From: Papaver somniferum | Lineage: Eukaryota > Streptophyta > Magnoliopsida > Ranunculales > Papaveraceae | DNA length: 64,000 nucleotides | Direction of reading: 5' to 3' | Assembly: GCF_003573695.1 (NCBI RefSeq) | Contig: NC_039365.1 | Span: forward strand, 130,101,466-130,165,465 | In this document: positions 21,928-34,118 of the stretch, one piece after another | How the letters are laid out: each line of letters begins with the position of its first letter | How positions within the stretch are numbered: the first letter of the stretch is position 1 | The notes under the pieces: generated by a model | The model's database searches: none | Seen by the model: only the letters and a program-made list of their open reading frames with translations | What the model was told of the DNA's origin: nothing | Translations under genes and position numbers: made by a program

Positions 21928-23391
21928 GAACTTAGCATACCTTGGTTTGTCTTGATGGCCTCGATGAATGGGATGTTGATTTCGATCTTCTTGAAGATAT
22001 CCATAAGTGCCTTGTCTTGAGATTCTTTCTTGGATTTAGCAAAACGATTAGGAAAATGAGGTGGAATAGTGAAAGTAGGAACCGGTTCTTTGGATTGGTC
22101 GGTTGGTGTTGAATTCTCCTTTGGTGCATCTTCCTCCTTGTCTTTGACTAACTCTTCACTAGCTTCTTCATGATGACCCAGACTCTCCACTTGTCTTCCA
22201 CTTCTTAAAGTAACCGCATTAACATTCTCTCTTGGATTCACAAATGGTTGTGAAGCAAGCTTTGTGGATATTTTAGATTTCAATAGGTGCACATCGGTTG
22301 CCAATTGTCCCATTTGAGTTTGTAAATCCTTGATGGTCGATTCATTCTTTTGTTGGATTTGTTGTAACATAGAAATAAGACCTTGCATGCCTTGCATTAA
22401 CACATTGAGCTTGTCATCACTCGAAGAATCACGCTCCTTGACTTGTTGTGGTTGAAATTGTTGTTGAGGTTGGAAGCGTGATTGTTGGAAACCACCTTGT
22501 TGCACATATGGATTAGGAACCGCCGCTTTCTTGTTGGCATAACTAAAGTTAGGATGATCCTTCCAACCGGGATTGTAAGTATTTGAGTACGGATCGTACC
22601 TTGTCCTTTGATTTGGGTACAAAACATTTACTTGTTCGGTCTCCTCTTCGCATGAAGGAACAACTACGGAAGCTATACGTTGTACCATCTTTTCCATATT
22701 ACCTATCCTTTGTTAAAGGTATGATGATGAATCAATAAATTCATGCGCTCGCCTAACCATTGGTTCATCTCTTGTGTTGAATTGTTGCGAGTTTGCAGCC
22801 ATACTTTCAATCAACCCGGTAGCCTGGGTCACCGTCTTATTCACTAGTGCACCACCATATTTTGCTTCATCCCACAAATCTCCTTGAGAATTTGAGTAGC
22901 TTTTGATGCAGGAAAATATCTCTCGAGGAAAAGTTTCTTCATCCCATTCCATGTTGTGATACTTCCGGAAGACAAATAATACAACCATTCCTTAGCATTG
23001 CCCGCCAAAGAGAACGAGAAAGCTTTCAACATTGCTCCATCTCATTAGTCTCCGGTGGAAGTATGGACATGACTGTGGTATAGAAGTCCATAAGATGTTT
23101 TTTTGGATCTTCATTCACCATGCCATGAAAATTTGGTAACTCTCTTATCAACCCCGGCTTGATCTCGAAGGTTGAGTTAGTTTGGATACACCATTGTTGT
23201 GTATCGAGCTTGTGAGAAACTAGGTCCTTGAGTGTACGATCACCCATTTCTTCTTCTTGTATGTCCGAATCTGCGAACTCACATGATGAAGAAGGAGGAA
23301 GCGGAGTGTTAACCGCTCGAATGAAGTCCTTTAGTTGAGTGCCGGATCGAAGACGTATACCAATTGGACTCGGTCTGCCCTCGTTAAGCAT
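21924..23391 (-). pseudogene. Athila-like gag (A2)
   Basis: The start at 23391 gives MLNEGRPSPIGIRLRSGTQL, followed by PNFHGMVNEDP (to 23026). The capsid part lies in another frame (22844-23032) and the Gln-rich tail in 21924-22697. The frame change near 23030 is shared with A1, so it may be old in the family. About 150 bp of the capsid present in A1 (near 640-790) are missing at about 22856. The tail has FQQSRFQPQQQFQPQQ and then runs toward protease. No zinc knuckle is seen. Confidence 0.88.
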
Positions 23392-23504
23392 TCACCAAAG
23401 ATATAGTACCTGAAACAAGATTCTTAAAAACTAAGTTGGATACGATATAGAAACTAACAAATCAAGAATAAAGCAAAATAAAAACAACTAAAATCATCAG
23501 CTGC

Positions 23505-23522
23505 TCCCCGGCAGCGGCGCCA
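23505..23522 (-). other. Primer-binding site of A2
   Basis: The minus strand reads TGGCGCCGCTGCCGGGGA, five bases after the LTR end at 23528. It resembles the tRNA-Asp-type site TGGCGCCGTTGCCGGGGA known from Athila elements, with one difference. Confidence 0.88.
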
Positions 23523-23527
23523 AAATT

Positions 23528-26281
23528 TGTTGCGTGTCTTAACCACAACAAATTAATTAATATTTTTCCACTTAATTAACAAGTAATATAGTGTAGTCAA
23601 GTTCGTTACCACGAGGATCAAGATTTTTTAGTTGTTCAATTTTCACAAAAAGGGGGGGGGGGTGTTTGGTTTTGAAAAGCAAAAGAAAGTAAATAAAGCA
23701 ATCAAAAGTTTAAGTCGAAATCAATAAGAGAAGTTAGATCAAGGAATCCTTTTTCGTTGCAAAACAATGAATCAAGTTATGTTCTTTTCCACTTTTTATT
23801 AGTCACAGATTATCACCAACCTTAGGTAAAGCAGCTAGCTCAGTGCTAAACCCCTGAATCCCTAGTATCACCGGATACGAAAGTTCTCGACTACCAGATT
23901 CTATTCACCAAACCACCTAGTAGTAGCTCACTCAAGATGTAATTTATTTAAATGCATTAAGATTTATGAATTTATTAGGTTGATATTAGTAGTTAGACTC
24001 TTAGCTCAAGGTCTACTTGCTAACGTTGTTTTCACACACAATTGCTCCACGTAATCCCGGTCTCGTGTTTTCTACTTGTGTAAAGAGTTAAGAAATGATT
24101 ACTTATCCCCTAACATTCACTAGCTTTAGATTAATTAACAAATCAATTTAGTTGGCCACCTAAACAGTCTATCAATCAACCATGAATGTATAAACATTCC
24201 TATTAGTAAAAACAAACGATAATCGTGTAAAAAACTTCAAAGTAGATTTAAAAACAATTCAATTTCCAAGTCCAAGCCTTTCTCAAATTCTTCAATCTTC
24301 ACTTTCCAAATTCAAGTCCAATTCCTCAAACCCATGAGTCTAGAGAATTCTTCACTAATTGAGTCGTCGGAACAACACTGGTACCACCTGAATTTAGTCG
24401 GAATCCTACTGGACAAGTCATCTCAGGTGACCGGGAAAGTCAAACCGGTTACCGGAAAAACTAGTCAACTCAGAAAGTCAAGTAAGTCAATACCGGGTCA
24501 GGTGAGTCAGAACCGAATCAGCTAGTCAGGTGATCTAGCTGAGCTGACTTGTCTGAGTTGCCATTTTTCACAGGCTATGACCAATACTGCACAACCTTGC
24601 CAATTCTTTGCAGCTTCTTCTTCTGCCTGATTCAGTTCACAACAGCATCACTATGTGCTCTGTAACTTCAATAACTCAAACTCCACCAATCTTCCTTGTT
24701 GCTCTGTAAACCATTCTACCATTGTATTGCCACCACCAGCAGCACTAACTCTTCCACTTCCGTCTCGAACCACAACACCCATTCTTCCTTTATTTCTGTG
24801 TTGTTCTCTACAACATCAGCACAACCACCTCCAATTCTAAGTACCATCACCATCTGAGACTACAATTGTACCACCAGCTGAATTCATCCAAACCCCTTCA
24901 AAACAATACTGTTTCCTATGTTTCAGGAAATGAAACAATACTAAAACCACCATCTGTACCATTTCACCTCTTTGCTGCAACTATGGCTCAAATAGCGAAT
25001 CCCATTATGGAGCTTAACCTGTCCTATCATTCATCTAAGCATCCACCAGAACTGCATCTCCCTGCCATTCTCAGATTCTTGACAACACCAACAACAATTC
25101 CACTCTATTCCAGTTCCATAATCACCCATTACTAGTATCAATAGTACTACCATTTCCATTTCATTCTTTGTAACAACAACAACATCACTTCTCTTCCCAT
25201 GTATATCAACAGCATCATGCTAAACTCAGCTACCAATTGCAGTGAGAACCCATCTTCACCTCAGTCTTGATTTCTTTTCAATTATAGCACCAAAAGCTCA
25301 CCATCATTACCATCTCGCAATTTAGCAGAAACCTCTTCAATTTCTTATCGTCTTTGCCATTACAGATTCAACCAAGAACCCATTTAATCCATGGCAGCAA
25401 CTAGCTGTTCTTCTTTCACTCATCTTCAAATTTTTCATAAATTTGACAGCATCTCGAGTTGTCGCTGTAACCTTAACTCTCCACCAAAATCATCATCAGT
25501 CAAGACCCATCTCTGCAATTCAATTTCTCCACCTTCAACAAACCCTAATTTCATCATCATTAACACCAACAGGGTCTTCTCGATTCACATCATCAGCAGC
25601 TCCATCTCTTCTGAGATCTTCACAATGAAACTCTAACCCATAACAGTGACGAATCAAAACCCTATGTGAGCTTCTTCTCTCGATATTGAATTCATCAGCA
25701 AATCCGTCTTCCTCCTTCGTTCTTACGATAATCAACAGCTTTGTTTGTCCTCTGAAAATTATATCAAAAACCTAATTCGGACATACAACAACACCACCAC
25801 CTTCTCTGTCTCGATTTGATTCAATCATGTGTTGCAACTCCCAATTCTTCCATTTCTCGGTCTCTCAGTTTCTGCAGCTGCTGCGCAGCCATTGTTCTTC
25901 CCCATTTCAGATGTGTAAATTAACTAATGATTGAGAGAAACGTCTCTCGAATTTAAGGTAAGATATACTAGGGTAGCATGGGTACACCCCAGAGATAATA
26001 GCCACCCCAGAATGAGTGCCCTGAGTAACTTCCTTCCTTCCTTTAGCGCTTCTCAACTGGCTACCTCTTATCTGGTGGTTGGGCTCCCAATAATGTTTGT
26101 CTGTAAAATGACAACTTTGACCTTCTTGCTCAATTTTGAATTATTTCTTCTCCTTTTCATCTGCATGACTCCAAAGTAGCTATAAAACTCAAAAAACACG
26201 TAAAATACATAATTTACAAGAAAAAGAGCTAAGAAAGCATAAACAATAGATATGAAATCAAGGTGTATTCTACACCTATCA
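23528..26281 (-). repeat. A2 5' LTR
   Basis: This 2754-bp LTR starts TGATAGGTGTAGAATACACC (minus, at 26281) and ends with CACGCAACA at 23528. It is closer to the A1 LTR than to its partner at 7476-16596. It shares with A1 the loss of the ~221-bp TATA segment, and has small private losses (near 24057). Confidence 0.9.
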
Positions 26282-26385
26282 GCAGGTGGCATATTAATGC
26301 CACTGGAAGGAGCGTTAATACCGAGGATGATTTCAGCGCTAGTGTTTTCAGGGTTTGTTGCTGATCTGGACCTGAGTTCTACCAT
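26282..26385 (-). pseudogene. TX gag, N-terminal fragment
   Basis: The ATG at 26385 starts MVELRSRSATNPENTSAEII, similar in place and style to the TZ gag start (MVGLRTNSTTPSPIQN). The reading frame is broken at 26282 by the A2 insertion and resumes, still open, at 7470 when one TSD copy is removed. It lies about 60 bp after the TX primer-binding site, as expected. Confidence 0.7.
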
Positions 26386-26442
26386 CTTGAGATCGAGGTT
26401 GAAATTGAAATTGGAAATTGATATTGAAACCGAGAGATTAAT

Positions 26443-26460
26443 CTCCCACTGTGGTCGCCA
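26443..26460 (-). other. Primer-binding site of TX
   Basis: The minus strand reads TGGCGACCACAGTGGGAG, identical to the TZ site at 37802-37819, and lies two bases from the LTR end. The beginning TGGCGAC fits Tat-lineage elements; the exact tRNA is not determined here. Confidence 0.75.
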
Positions 26461-26834
26461 ATTGTTTGTGGGTGAAAACCATTTCAGATGATTTTGGTAA
26501 TTTTGGGTGTGTGGATGAGAAATGAATCTAAACCTTAAACAATGCACTGCACGGGAGTACTTTTGATTCGATAGATCAATCACTACAATCCTTGCCTAAA
26601 CCAAGAAATGGCCGTTCCAGGCTTGCTTCGGTCACAAAGTGAAGGAGAAGGGTTGGTCTTAGGGAGGGAAGCAAAGAGAGTGTTGAGACCAGAATAGTTG
26701 ATTCTGAAGGTATGGTTGTCTATGACTTGTATCTGAAAGTAGAACTGGCTAGCAGAATGGAAAGCTACCAGGTGATTTTTAGATACTGTGTTGTTGCCGA
26801 CCCAAACTTGTTGTTTGGTGAAAATAGGTGAAGC

Positions 26835-26843
26835 CTATTTATA
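26835..26843 (-). promoter_or_regulatory. TATA box of TX LTR
   Basis: The minus strand reads GTATAAATAGGC about 375 bp before the LTR end. It is a good candidate for the TX core promoter. Confidence 0.55.
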
Positions 26844-27657
26844 CAAGTCATATTAAAACGTACCGTGGTCTCATAGGAAGTCAAACGATTGAGTGGTGGA
26901 AGAAAAGAGTAACGTGTAACCGTCAGACGTTATGCTTCCATGATGAAGGAAGTGAATTCGTGTAACCGTCAGACATTATGCTTCCATGATGAAGGAAATG
27001 AATTCGTTTACACCGTTACTTTTTAACACCACTAATTGTCCCACTTCATGAAACTTTCTTGTTATGGGCGCATTGCACGCCACACGCTGTAAACCGCCAG
27101 ACCAATATCCTGATGAGTATCCCCCAGTTTGTGACTTTTTTGATGTCTCGAGTGTTTTCGTGGAAAACATGTAGCACTTCGCTACGTGCGGCAAGTCAAA
27201 GTCAAGGGACTTACCGCAGGAAAATAACATGTAATGCTATTAAGCTTGTTTTGGCTGGTCGCCTAAAACTTGCCACAAGTTTATCAGTTCAGTGGCGAAC
27301 TTCGATGGCTGAGATCGCATCTCATGAAGGAGGGTAGTCGCTGATTATGACTACCTTGTGTTGGTGCCTGATGATGCCGCGGTGGCGTTTTGGTATACGC
27401 TAGTGGTAATGTGGCATGGCTCGTGCATGCCAGTGGCACGGTGGTGCAAGTGGCGCCTAGCATATCCATGTCCACTAGATTTAGGAAGCTGGTCGCCTGA
27501 AACTTGCCACAAGTCTGTCAGTTCGGTGGCGAACTTGGATTGCCGAGATTGCATCTCATGAGGAAGGATGACCATTGATTATAGCTGCATCTTGTTGTAT
27601 AGCGGAGTGGCGCCATTGGCATAATGGCATGCTAGTTGCACGCCAGTGGCTTGGCGG

Positions 27658-28816
27658 TGATAGACACATTTTTGTGACCGAATTGTCCTCAATTTTCAGT
27701 ATTGTTGGTACTCGATTTTCTACTTATTATGGTGTTTTATGTGTTTGTAGGTATTTTTGGAAAATAAATATTTTTGGAAAATTCGGCTCGAAAAGTTGGT
27801 ATAGGCACCCAGAGGACACATGTTATTCGGACTCTCAGTTTTGCATAAGGGGCACCCCAGGGAGCCAACTGCTAATCGCACCCCATTACTGGTTAAGGGG
27901 GCTCCATCTTCTTCCTTGATTTGAAAATAAAAATTGGCGGGAAATTTGGTTTCAACGGTAAAGGATTTATTATCTTTAAGATAAGAATATCTTCTTGCCT
28001 TATAAACATGAAGTTTTGAAGAAAAAGGAAGTTATCTTGTATTAACCAAGAAAGATATCCTTATAAGATTTTATCTTGGATTTTATTCTGCGAATTAAAG
28101 AAGATATGGGTTTAGTAAAGACATATATATAATAAAGAGAAGGAAAAATTCCTGAAGATATTTTTAATTAAAAAGAAGAAGCTTTTGGAGTTATGGAAGA
28201 ATATATTTGAGTGATGTGTATTTGTGTGTATAAATAGAGAGCTAGAGAGCACATTTGGGGACGGGGAGTTTTGGGAGAGAAGAAAATCACTGCTTTAATA
28301 ATTTTCTCACATTTTCATCATTTGTAAACCACTTTTTGAGCCATGAATAAATATTTTAAGTGTTTTTTCGACGTGATGAGCTAATCCCCAACGCTGGAAC
28401 GACGGACGAAGTTGAATTTCATCATGTGGTAAATTTAATTAATTCCTTATTTACTTTTTGCACCGATTGTAAATGATTTATGATTTCTATTAATCAATTG
28501 TTATCTTGTTTGATAGTGTATGCTTAGTCTTAGGTGCTTTTGATACACTATGCTTGTAATTTACAATTGATGTTTTACGAAATCTATTTTGGCAAAGAAT
28601 AGAGTTAATATTTCTTGTGTTTGGAGCTATAATTGCCTTGGATTAATTTCTGAACCACTTGAATATGAAAAACAATGAAATCCCGAGTCCTAGTGAATTC
28701 TTCATCCCGTGACATATTTTATATATTTCTTATTTTTATATTTAAGCCTAGAATCAATCTCAACTAAGTCTGAGTGAACGACAACTCTATTTACCACTAT
28801 ATCAAAAATTATATCA
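27658..28816 (+). repeat. Solo LTR related to LD
   Basis: This 1159-bp LTR starts TGATAGACACATTTTTGTG, like the LD LTR, and ends AAATTATATCA. It is flanked by a perfect 5-bp TSD ggcgg (27653-27657 and 28817-28821). A TATAAATAG lies near 28230. It is about 375 bp shorter than the LD LTR and clearly diverged, so it is a sister family. No internal region exists, as after LTR-LTR recombination. Confidence 0.92.
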
Positions 28817-30463
28817 GGCGGCATGCTAGTAGCCGTGGCATAGCGGCATGCCAGTGGCGTTGTGGCATGGCCAAGGCCAGGGTTTGGCGTCGTGGTGTTG
28901 GACCCACATGTGGCAACATTGTCCCTTTTGCCACATCAATCCCACTGCTCTGGGAAACGTTATTTGGCTTTGGTTGGCGTAGCAACTTTGCCCAAATTAG
29001 AGATTGGCATGTCGAAACCTTAATTAGTGCGTGTGGCATGCGACATGGCGATACTTTTGTGCAAATGGCGCCATGGATATTCCAAAGGAACTATGGCAAG
29101 GCCATAGTGTGGAAACGACCACATGAGTGGGGATTGCCATGGGTGGCTATGATGTGGCGCCAACCCTAGGGCTTCCTGGGTCCTACATGGCTCGTGGCAT
29201 TTTACGGGGTCGAAGTGGCATAATTTGTTCCACGACTGGAAATTAGGGATTTGGTTAATGCATAGGCGTGCTTTTGACCAGAAAACCCTAATCTTAAGCT
29301 TTTCATGGCGCTGGCCATGAATAGGAGGTAAGTTAGCACAAAGGGCGCTATTTATGGCAGGTTTCCACGAAGTGGCATGTTACCGCGGCAGAGTGGCATG
29401 TTGGAATGTTACCGCGACAGAGTGGCATGTTGGCATGCCGATCAATATGTTGTTGTGGCAGGGTGCGTTTGGCTTGCCAGTTAGTATGGTGGCGCGGCAG
29501 GGTGCGTTTGGCCTTTAATGTATGGTGGAAAGTTTATAGAGACTTGATTGGCCAAGAAAAGGGGGCCAACCAAACATAAGGCACGGCTACACTTCTGGTG
29601 AGAGTTTGACATCTTTAGAGCGACCTGATTGGTCGATTAAAAGAGGGCCGGCCAAGCATGGGCGTGGCTACACTTATGTCGAGAGTGTGGCAGCTTTAGA
29701 GCGACCTGATTGGTCGATGGGAAGTGGGGCCGGAAAGTATGGGCCCATCCAAAACTTATGTGCGTGTGGCGAGTTTAAAGCGACCTGATTGGTCGAAGGA
29801 AATAGGGCCGGTTTAGGATGGGGCGTGGACAATGGCAAGTGGCGCCAGCTGGCCTAAGGCATGGCCACGCCTCCCTTTGCTTTTGCGGCTCCCTGTTTTT
29901 ATGATTCTGGGCAGGGTTTTGCACCTACTAATCCATGGCGGATTAATTTCCTAGTTTGCCTAGGATTACTTTCGTCAAAAAAGGTCTAGTACACTGCGCG
30001 AGGCGTGAAACCCTAACTTCTGCAAGTTATTCAGGGCAATTGATTGAATTCTATACGTTGACACAGAGTTCTTTTAAGTTCATTTCCAGAGAGCAGCATG
30101 CTTTTATGATTGAATACCTTATGCAAATACCTTATCCTTGATATTTGAAAATTCGTGCTACTCTGCGAGTGAACACAAATCGTCATGCCATATCAACAGT
30201 AAGGGTTCATCCGGGGAACATAGCATAGAAAGCATTCAAAGGAACTTATATTAAATGAATATATGCAAGGCGCCGAAATTTACAGAACATCTGGGATGGT
30301 TTCTACATTCGCCAGTCTGGAAAAATTTCATGTAGATATATTGAACGACTCAATAAATATGCCAGCGGAGAGGTTAGCACTCACGGCTTTATTTCCTTAC
30401 AGAGTGACGTCACATCAGATGCAAGGTTTTACGATTTTAGCCCTAATCTAAAAACCACCATCA

Positions 30464-32168
30464 ACATTAAGTCCCCTGCTTAGCACGTAACAGTGGCATT
30501 GTTGCGGGGTAAGCATGAGATGGTGACAGAAAAGAGTATAATCGAAAGGGCAAGACGTGAAGAGATTGCCGAGAAAATTCAACTAACCTTTAGTAGAAGA
30601 CATGAGGAATCCGTGATTCCTGTGTTGGCAGCTCTACGTAATTCTGACTCGGCCATAGGGTGTTGGCGTCAGCGCTGAAACTTTGGATAGCAGAGATGGC
30701 ACTACGATTTGGTCCGCGGAACAAGCGTTGGCTAGTTAGGTCAAGGAACGTGCAGAGATGACGTTGCTTTGAACGGTGGAGATGGCGCTGCTTTGGCTAG
30801 TGAGGATGACGTTGCTTTGAGGATGTGTTGAGGAATTTACACGTCTCAACACTAAGAGAAAGGATGTGTTGAGGCAGCATGCCTGGCAACACAATAGTGG
30901 TGTTGAGGAATTTGCACGTCTCAACACCAAGAGGAAGGATATGTTGAGGAAGCATTCCTAGCAACACAATAGTGGTGTTGAAGAATTTGCACGTCTCAAC
31001 ACCAAGAGGAAAATGTGTTGAGGAAGCATGCCTAGCAACACAGTAGTGAATGTTGAGGAATTTACACATCTCAACACTAAGAGAGAGGATGTGCTGAGGC
31101 AGCATGCTTGGTAACACAATAGTGGTGTTGAGGAATTTGCACGTTTCAACACCAAGAGGAAGGATGTGTTGAGGAAGCATACCTAGCAACACAGTAGTGG
31201 TGTTGAGGAATTTGCACGTCTCAACACCAAGAGGAAAATGTGTTGAGGAAGCATGCCTAGCAACACAATAGCGGTGTTGAGGAATTTGCACGTCTCAACA
31301 CCAAGAGGAAGAATGTGTTGAGGAACCATGACTATCAACACAACAGTGAATGTTGGGGAATTTACACGTCTCAACACTAAGAGAAAGGTTGTGTTGAGGC
31401 AGCATGCCTGGCAACCCAATAGTGGTGTTGAGGAATTTGCACGTCTCAACACCAAGAGGAAAATGTGTTGAGGAAGCATGCCTAGAAACATAGTAGTGAG
31501 TGTTGAGGAATTTACACGTCTCAACACTAAGAGGAAAATGTATTGAGGAAGCATGCCTAGCAACACAGTAGTGGTGTTGAGGAATTTGCACGTCTCAACA
31601 CCAAGATATTTTAAAGTTTATTGAATATGCCTAATAGATATAAAACATTTAGTTTAAGGATAGTTATTAATCCATGTCTCCGCTAGGCATGTCCTTCGTG
31701 CATGATTGGGATTTGGGTATTTTAGGCTCCCTCATGAGTAAGAAGCATCAGGCGTTAGTGATGACATCAGGACGATGACGGGTTGATAGACGGACAAAAG
31801 TCCCCAGGTCTTTGATGGGATGAAAAGGGTGGCCACAACTATGAACCTTGGCTGGCTGCGATAACGATCCTTAACAGGGACGAGTGTGGTGGCTGCGGGC
31901 ACGAACCTTGGAAGGAAGGAGGCGTTGAAGCGGCTTCGGCTCTTGGAGAGGACGTTGAAGCTTATGGAGTAAAACGCTGAAGCTTCGGCTTCGGATCCTG
32001 GAACAGCTTATTGAGAGAACGTTGAAGCGGAGTGGCTGCTGGAGCGAACGTTGAAGCGGAGCCGCTGCTTGGAGAACATTGAAGCGGAGGAGAGAACGTC
32101 GAAGCGGATCCTGGAGATAAACGTCGAAGAAGCTCTTGTAGAAAACTCCAATGAGGGTGCTTATTAAC
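30464..32168 (-). mobile_element. TX copy 2, 3' internal region
   Basis: The polypurine tract (minus GCAGGGGACTTAATG) abuts the LTR. 30464-30690 matches 4992-5215 closely, and a minisatellite follows (30826-31606). 31610-32168 is unlike copy 1 and carries short repeats around GAACGTTGAAGCGGAG (31920-32110). No coding sequence is recognised. The 5' part of this copy is missing or beyond the SR-type LTR. Confidence 0.7.
30826..31606. repeat. Minisatellite, ~74-bp unit, about 10 copies
   Basis: The units and variants are the same as at 5290-7072, including TTTGCACGTCTCAACACCAA and GCATGCCTAGCAACACA. The lower copy number shows expansion or contraction between TX copies. ORFs on the minus strand here are by-products of the repeat. 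Confidence 0.93.
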
Positions 32169-33576
32169 TAAAAAAGCGGGGGTCTAACAACACCACCCAA
32201 TATTTCGCTTAGCAATCTGTATGGACTAACTCCAATATACTTTTCTAGAGAATCAACTAGACAGTCAGACTCAATCTAGATTAAAGTATATCGAGGAGTT
32301 AATATCTCTCTCTTGATTTGATCTTTACTCAAGCTAATAACAATCAGCGAGTCTTTATCAAGTACAAGGAATAACTTGGATGGTACCAAAGACCAATATC
32401 CAAGGATCAATCAATGTAAATCAACAACCAAAGGTTGGATATTCTAATTGATGATATACAATGCACAACCTATATTATTTCAATTATAAAGATAAACAAT
32501 ATAATGCAAAAATAGAAATAACACAAACACCATAATTTTATTAATGAGGAAACCACAAAAAGCAGAAAAACCCAAGGATCTAGTACAGATTGAACACACA
32601 CTGTATTAAGCTGCTACAAACACTAGCCTACTCCAAGCTAACTTCGGACTGGACTGTAGTTGAACCCCAATAAGTCTTCCACTGATCCAAGGTACAGTTG
32701 TACTCCCTATTCCTCTGATCCCAGCAGGATACTGCGCACTTGATTCCCTTAGCTGATCTCACCCACAACTAAGAGTTGGTACGGCCCAAAGTCGAAGACT
32801 TGACAATAAAAAAAACTGTCTCACATAGACAAGTCTATCAAAGGATCAATCTGTCTCCCACAGATAAACCCTAAAAGGTTTTGTTCCGTCTTTTGATAAT
32901 AATCAAGGTGAACAGGAACCAATTGATAATCCGGTCTTATATTCCCGAAGAACAGCCTAGAGTTATGAATCACCTCACAACAATCTTAATCGTATGGTAG
33001 TGAAACAAGATATTGCAGAATCACAAACAATGAGACGAAGATGTTTGTGATTACTTTTTATATCTTGCCTATCGGAGATATCAATATAAAGTCAATCAAT
33101 CTGATTGTACTCGTACGATAGAAGATGCAAGATTAGCTCACACAACTACGATAAAAGTAGTATCCGTCTGGCTTCATAATCCCAATGAAGTCTTTAAGTC
33201 GTTAACCTGGTTTTAGAAGAAGAAAACCAAAGGTTAAAGGAGAACCGACTCTAGTATGCAAACTAGTATCACACGTGAAGTGTGGGAATTAGTTTTGCAT
33301 AAATACTAGAGTTCCCCTTGTATAGTTTTTCAAATTAGGGTTTGCAATTAAGTTACTTTGGTAACAAAGACATTAATATCCACCGTTAGATGAAAACCTG
33401 ATTTAGATTCAAGCTAATATTTCTCAACTGTTAGATCGAAAACTTAGCTTGTTACACACACTTGACAATGCACGCTTCTAGGTTTGTTAACCGTACCCAA
33501 ACGTATGCACTTTTTGGTTCAATAATAGTTAACCAAATGGTTATCCATATGAGCATTCCATATCAACCATGTTCTT
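32169..33576 (-). repeat. SIRE-like solo LTR
   Basis: On the minus strand this is homologous to the SR LTR at about 61080-61210 (the stretch with GGTTTCCTC and the Cys-free CT-rich motif before the primer-binding site). Its left end reads ACCCCCGCTTTTTTAG (minus), like SIRE LTR ends, but no TGGTATCAGAG follows. The right end near 33576 cuts into a TX LTR. Boundaries are good to about 10 bp; no TSD was recognised. No ORF. Confidence 0.65.
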
Positions 33577-34118
33577 CCTAAGGCATGGCCACGCCTCCCT
33601 TTGCTGTTACGGCTCCCTGTTTTTCTGATTCTGGGCAGGGTTTTGCACCTACTAATCCATGGCGGATTAATTTCCTAGTTTTCCTAGGCTTACTTTCATC
33701 AAGAAAGGTTTGGTATACTACGCGAGGCGCGAAACCCTAAATTCTGCAAGTTAGTCAGGGCAATTGATTGAATTCTATGTGTTGACACAGAGTTCTTTTA
33801 AGTTCATTGCCAGAGAGCAGCAAGCTTTTCTGATTGAATACCTTATGCAAAGACCTTATCCTTGATATTTGGAAATTCGCGCTACTCTGCTTCGAATGAA
33901 CACAAATCGTCATGCCATATCAACATTAAGGGTTCAGCCGGGGAACATAGCATAGAAGGCATTCAAAGGAACTTATATTAAGTGAATATAGGCAAGGTGC
34001 CGAAATTTACAGAACATCTGGGATGATTGCTACATTCGCCAGTCTGGATAAATTTCATGTAGATATATTGAACGACTCAATAAATATGCCAGCAGAGAGG
34101 TTAGCACTCACGGCTTTG
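33577..34118 (-). repeat. TX LTR, partial, left segment
   Basis: This matches 4382-4905 and 29850-30385. It is truncated at its left by the SR-type LTR. It resumes at 50016-50092 beyond TZ, whose insertion site is cctttg-like with TSD ctttg. Confidence 0.88.

Larger units (their letters stand above)
7476..26281 (-). mobile_element. Athila-like retrotransposon A2 (nested)
   Basis: This Ty3/gypsy element is read right to left: 5' LTR 23528-26281, primer-binding site 23505-23522, gag, protease, RT-RNase H, integrase, 3' noncoding region, polypurine tract 16597-16612, and 3' LTR 16596 down to 7476. The 3' LTR is interrupted by LD (10020-16297). Flanks are acagg (7471-7475) and gcagg (26282-26286), a 5-bp TSD with one change. 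It sits in the gag of TX. Without LD it is about 12.5 kb, a usual Athila length. Every ORF is broken. Confidence 0.88.
26463..30463 (-). repeat. TX LTR shared by two TX copies
   Basis: The ends are TGATGGTGG at 30463 and CCCACAAACA at 26463. Without the solo LTR at 27658-28816 it is about 2842 bp. On its left lies a primer-binding site and gag (TX copy 1); on its right a polypurine tract and minisatellite (TX copy 2). It therefore serves as 5' LTR of one and 3' LTR of the other. A TATA box (TATAAATAG, minus) is at 26835-26843. It is rich in GTGGCATG-like words, plus the ~77-bp ATTGG repeats near 29540-29800. No genes. Confidence 0.8.

Noticed and set aside
19057..21955. Plus-strand ORFs at 19057, 20736 and 21557
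   Set aside because: They are shadows of the minus-strand Athila pol and protease genes.
26068..26583. 171-codon minus-strand ORF as a gene
   Set aside because: It runs from the TX LTR and gag start into the A2 LTR; the fusion is a by-product of the insertion.
27059..29169. Short plus- and minus-strand ORFs, including a 131-codon ORF at 28774
   Set aside because: They cross the solo LTR border and GTGGCATG-type repeats of the TX LTR; no protein family is suggested.
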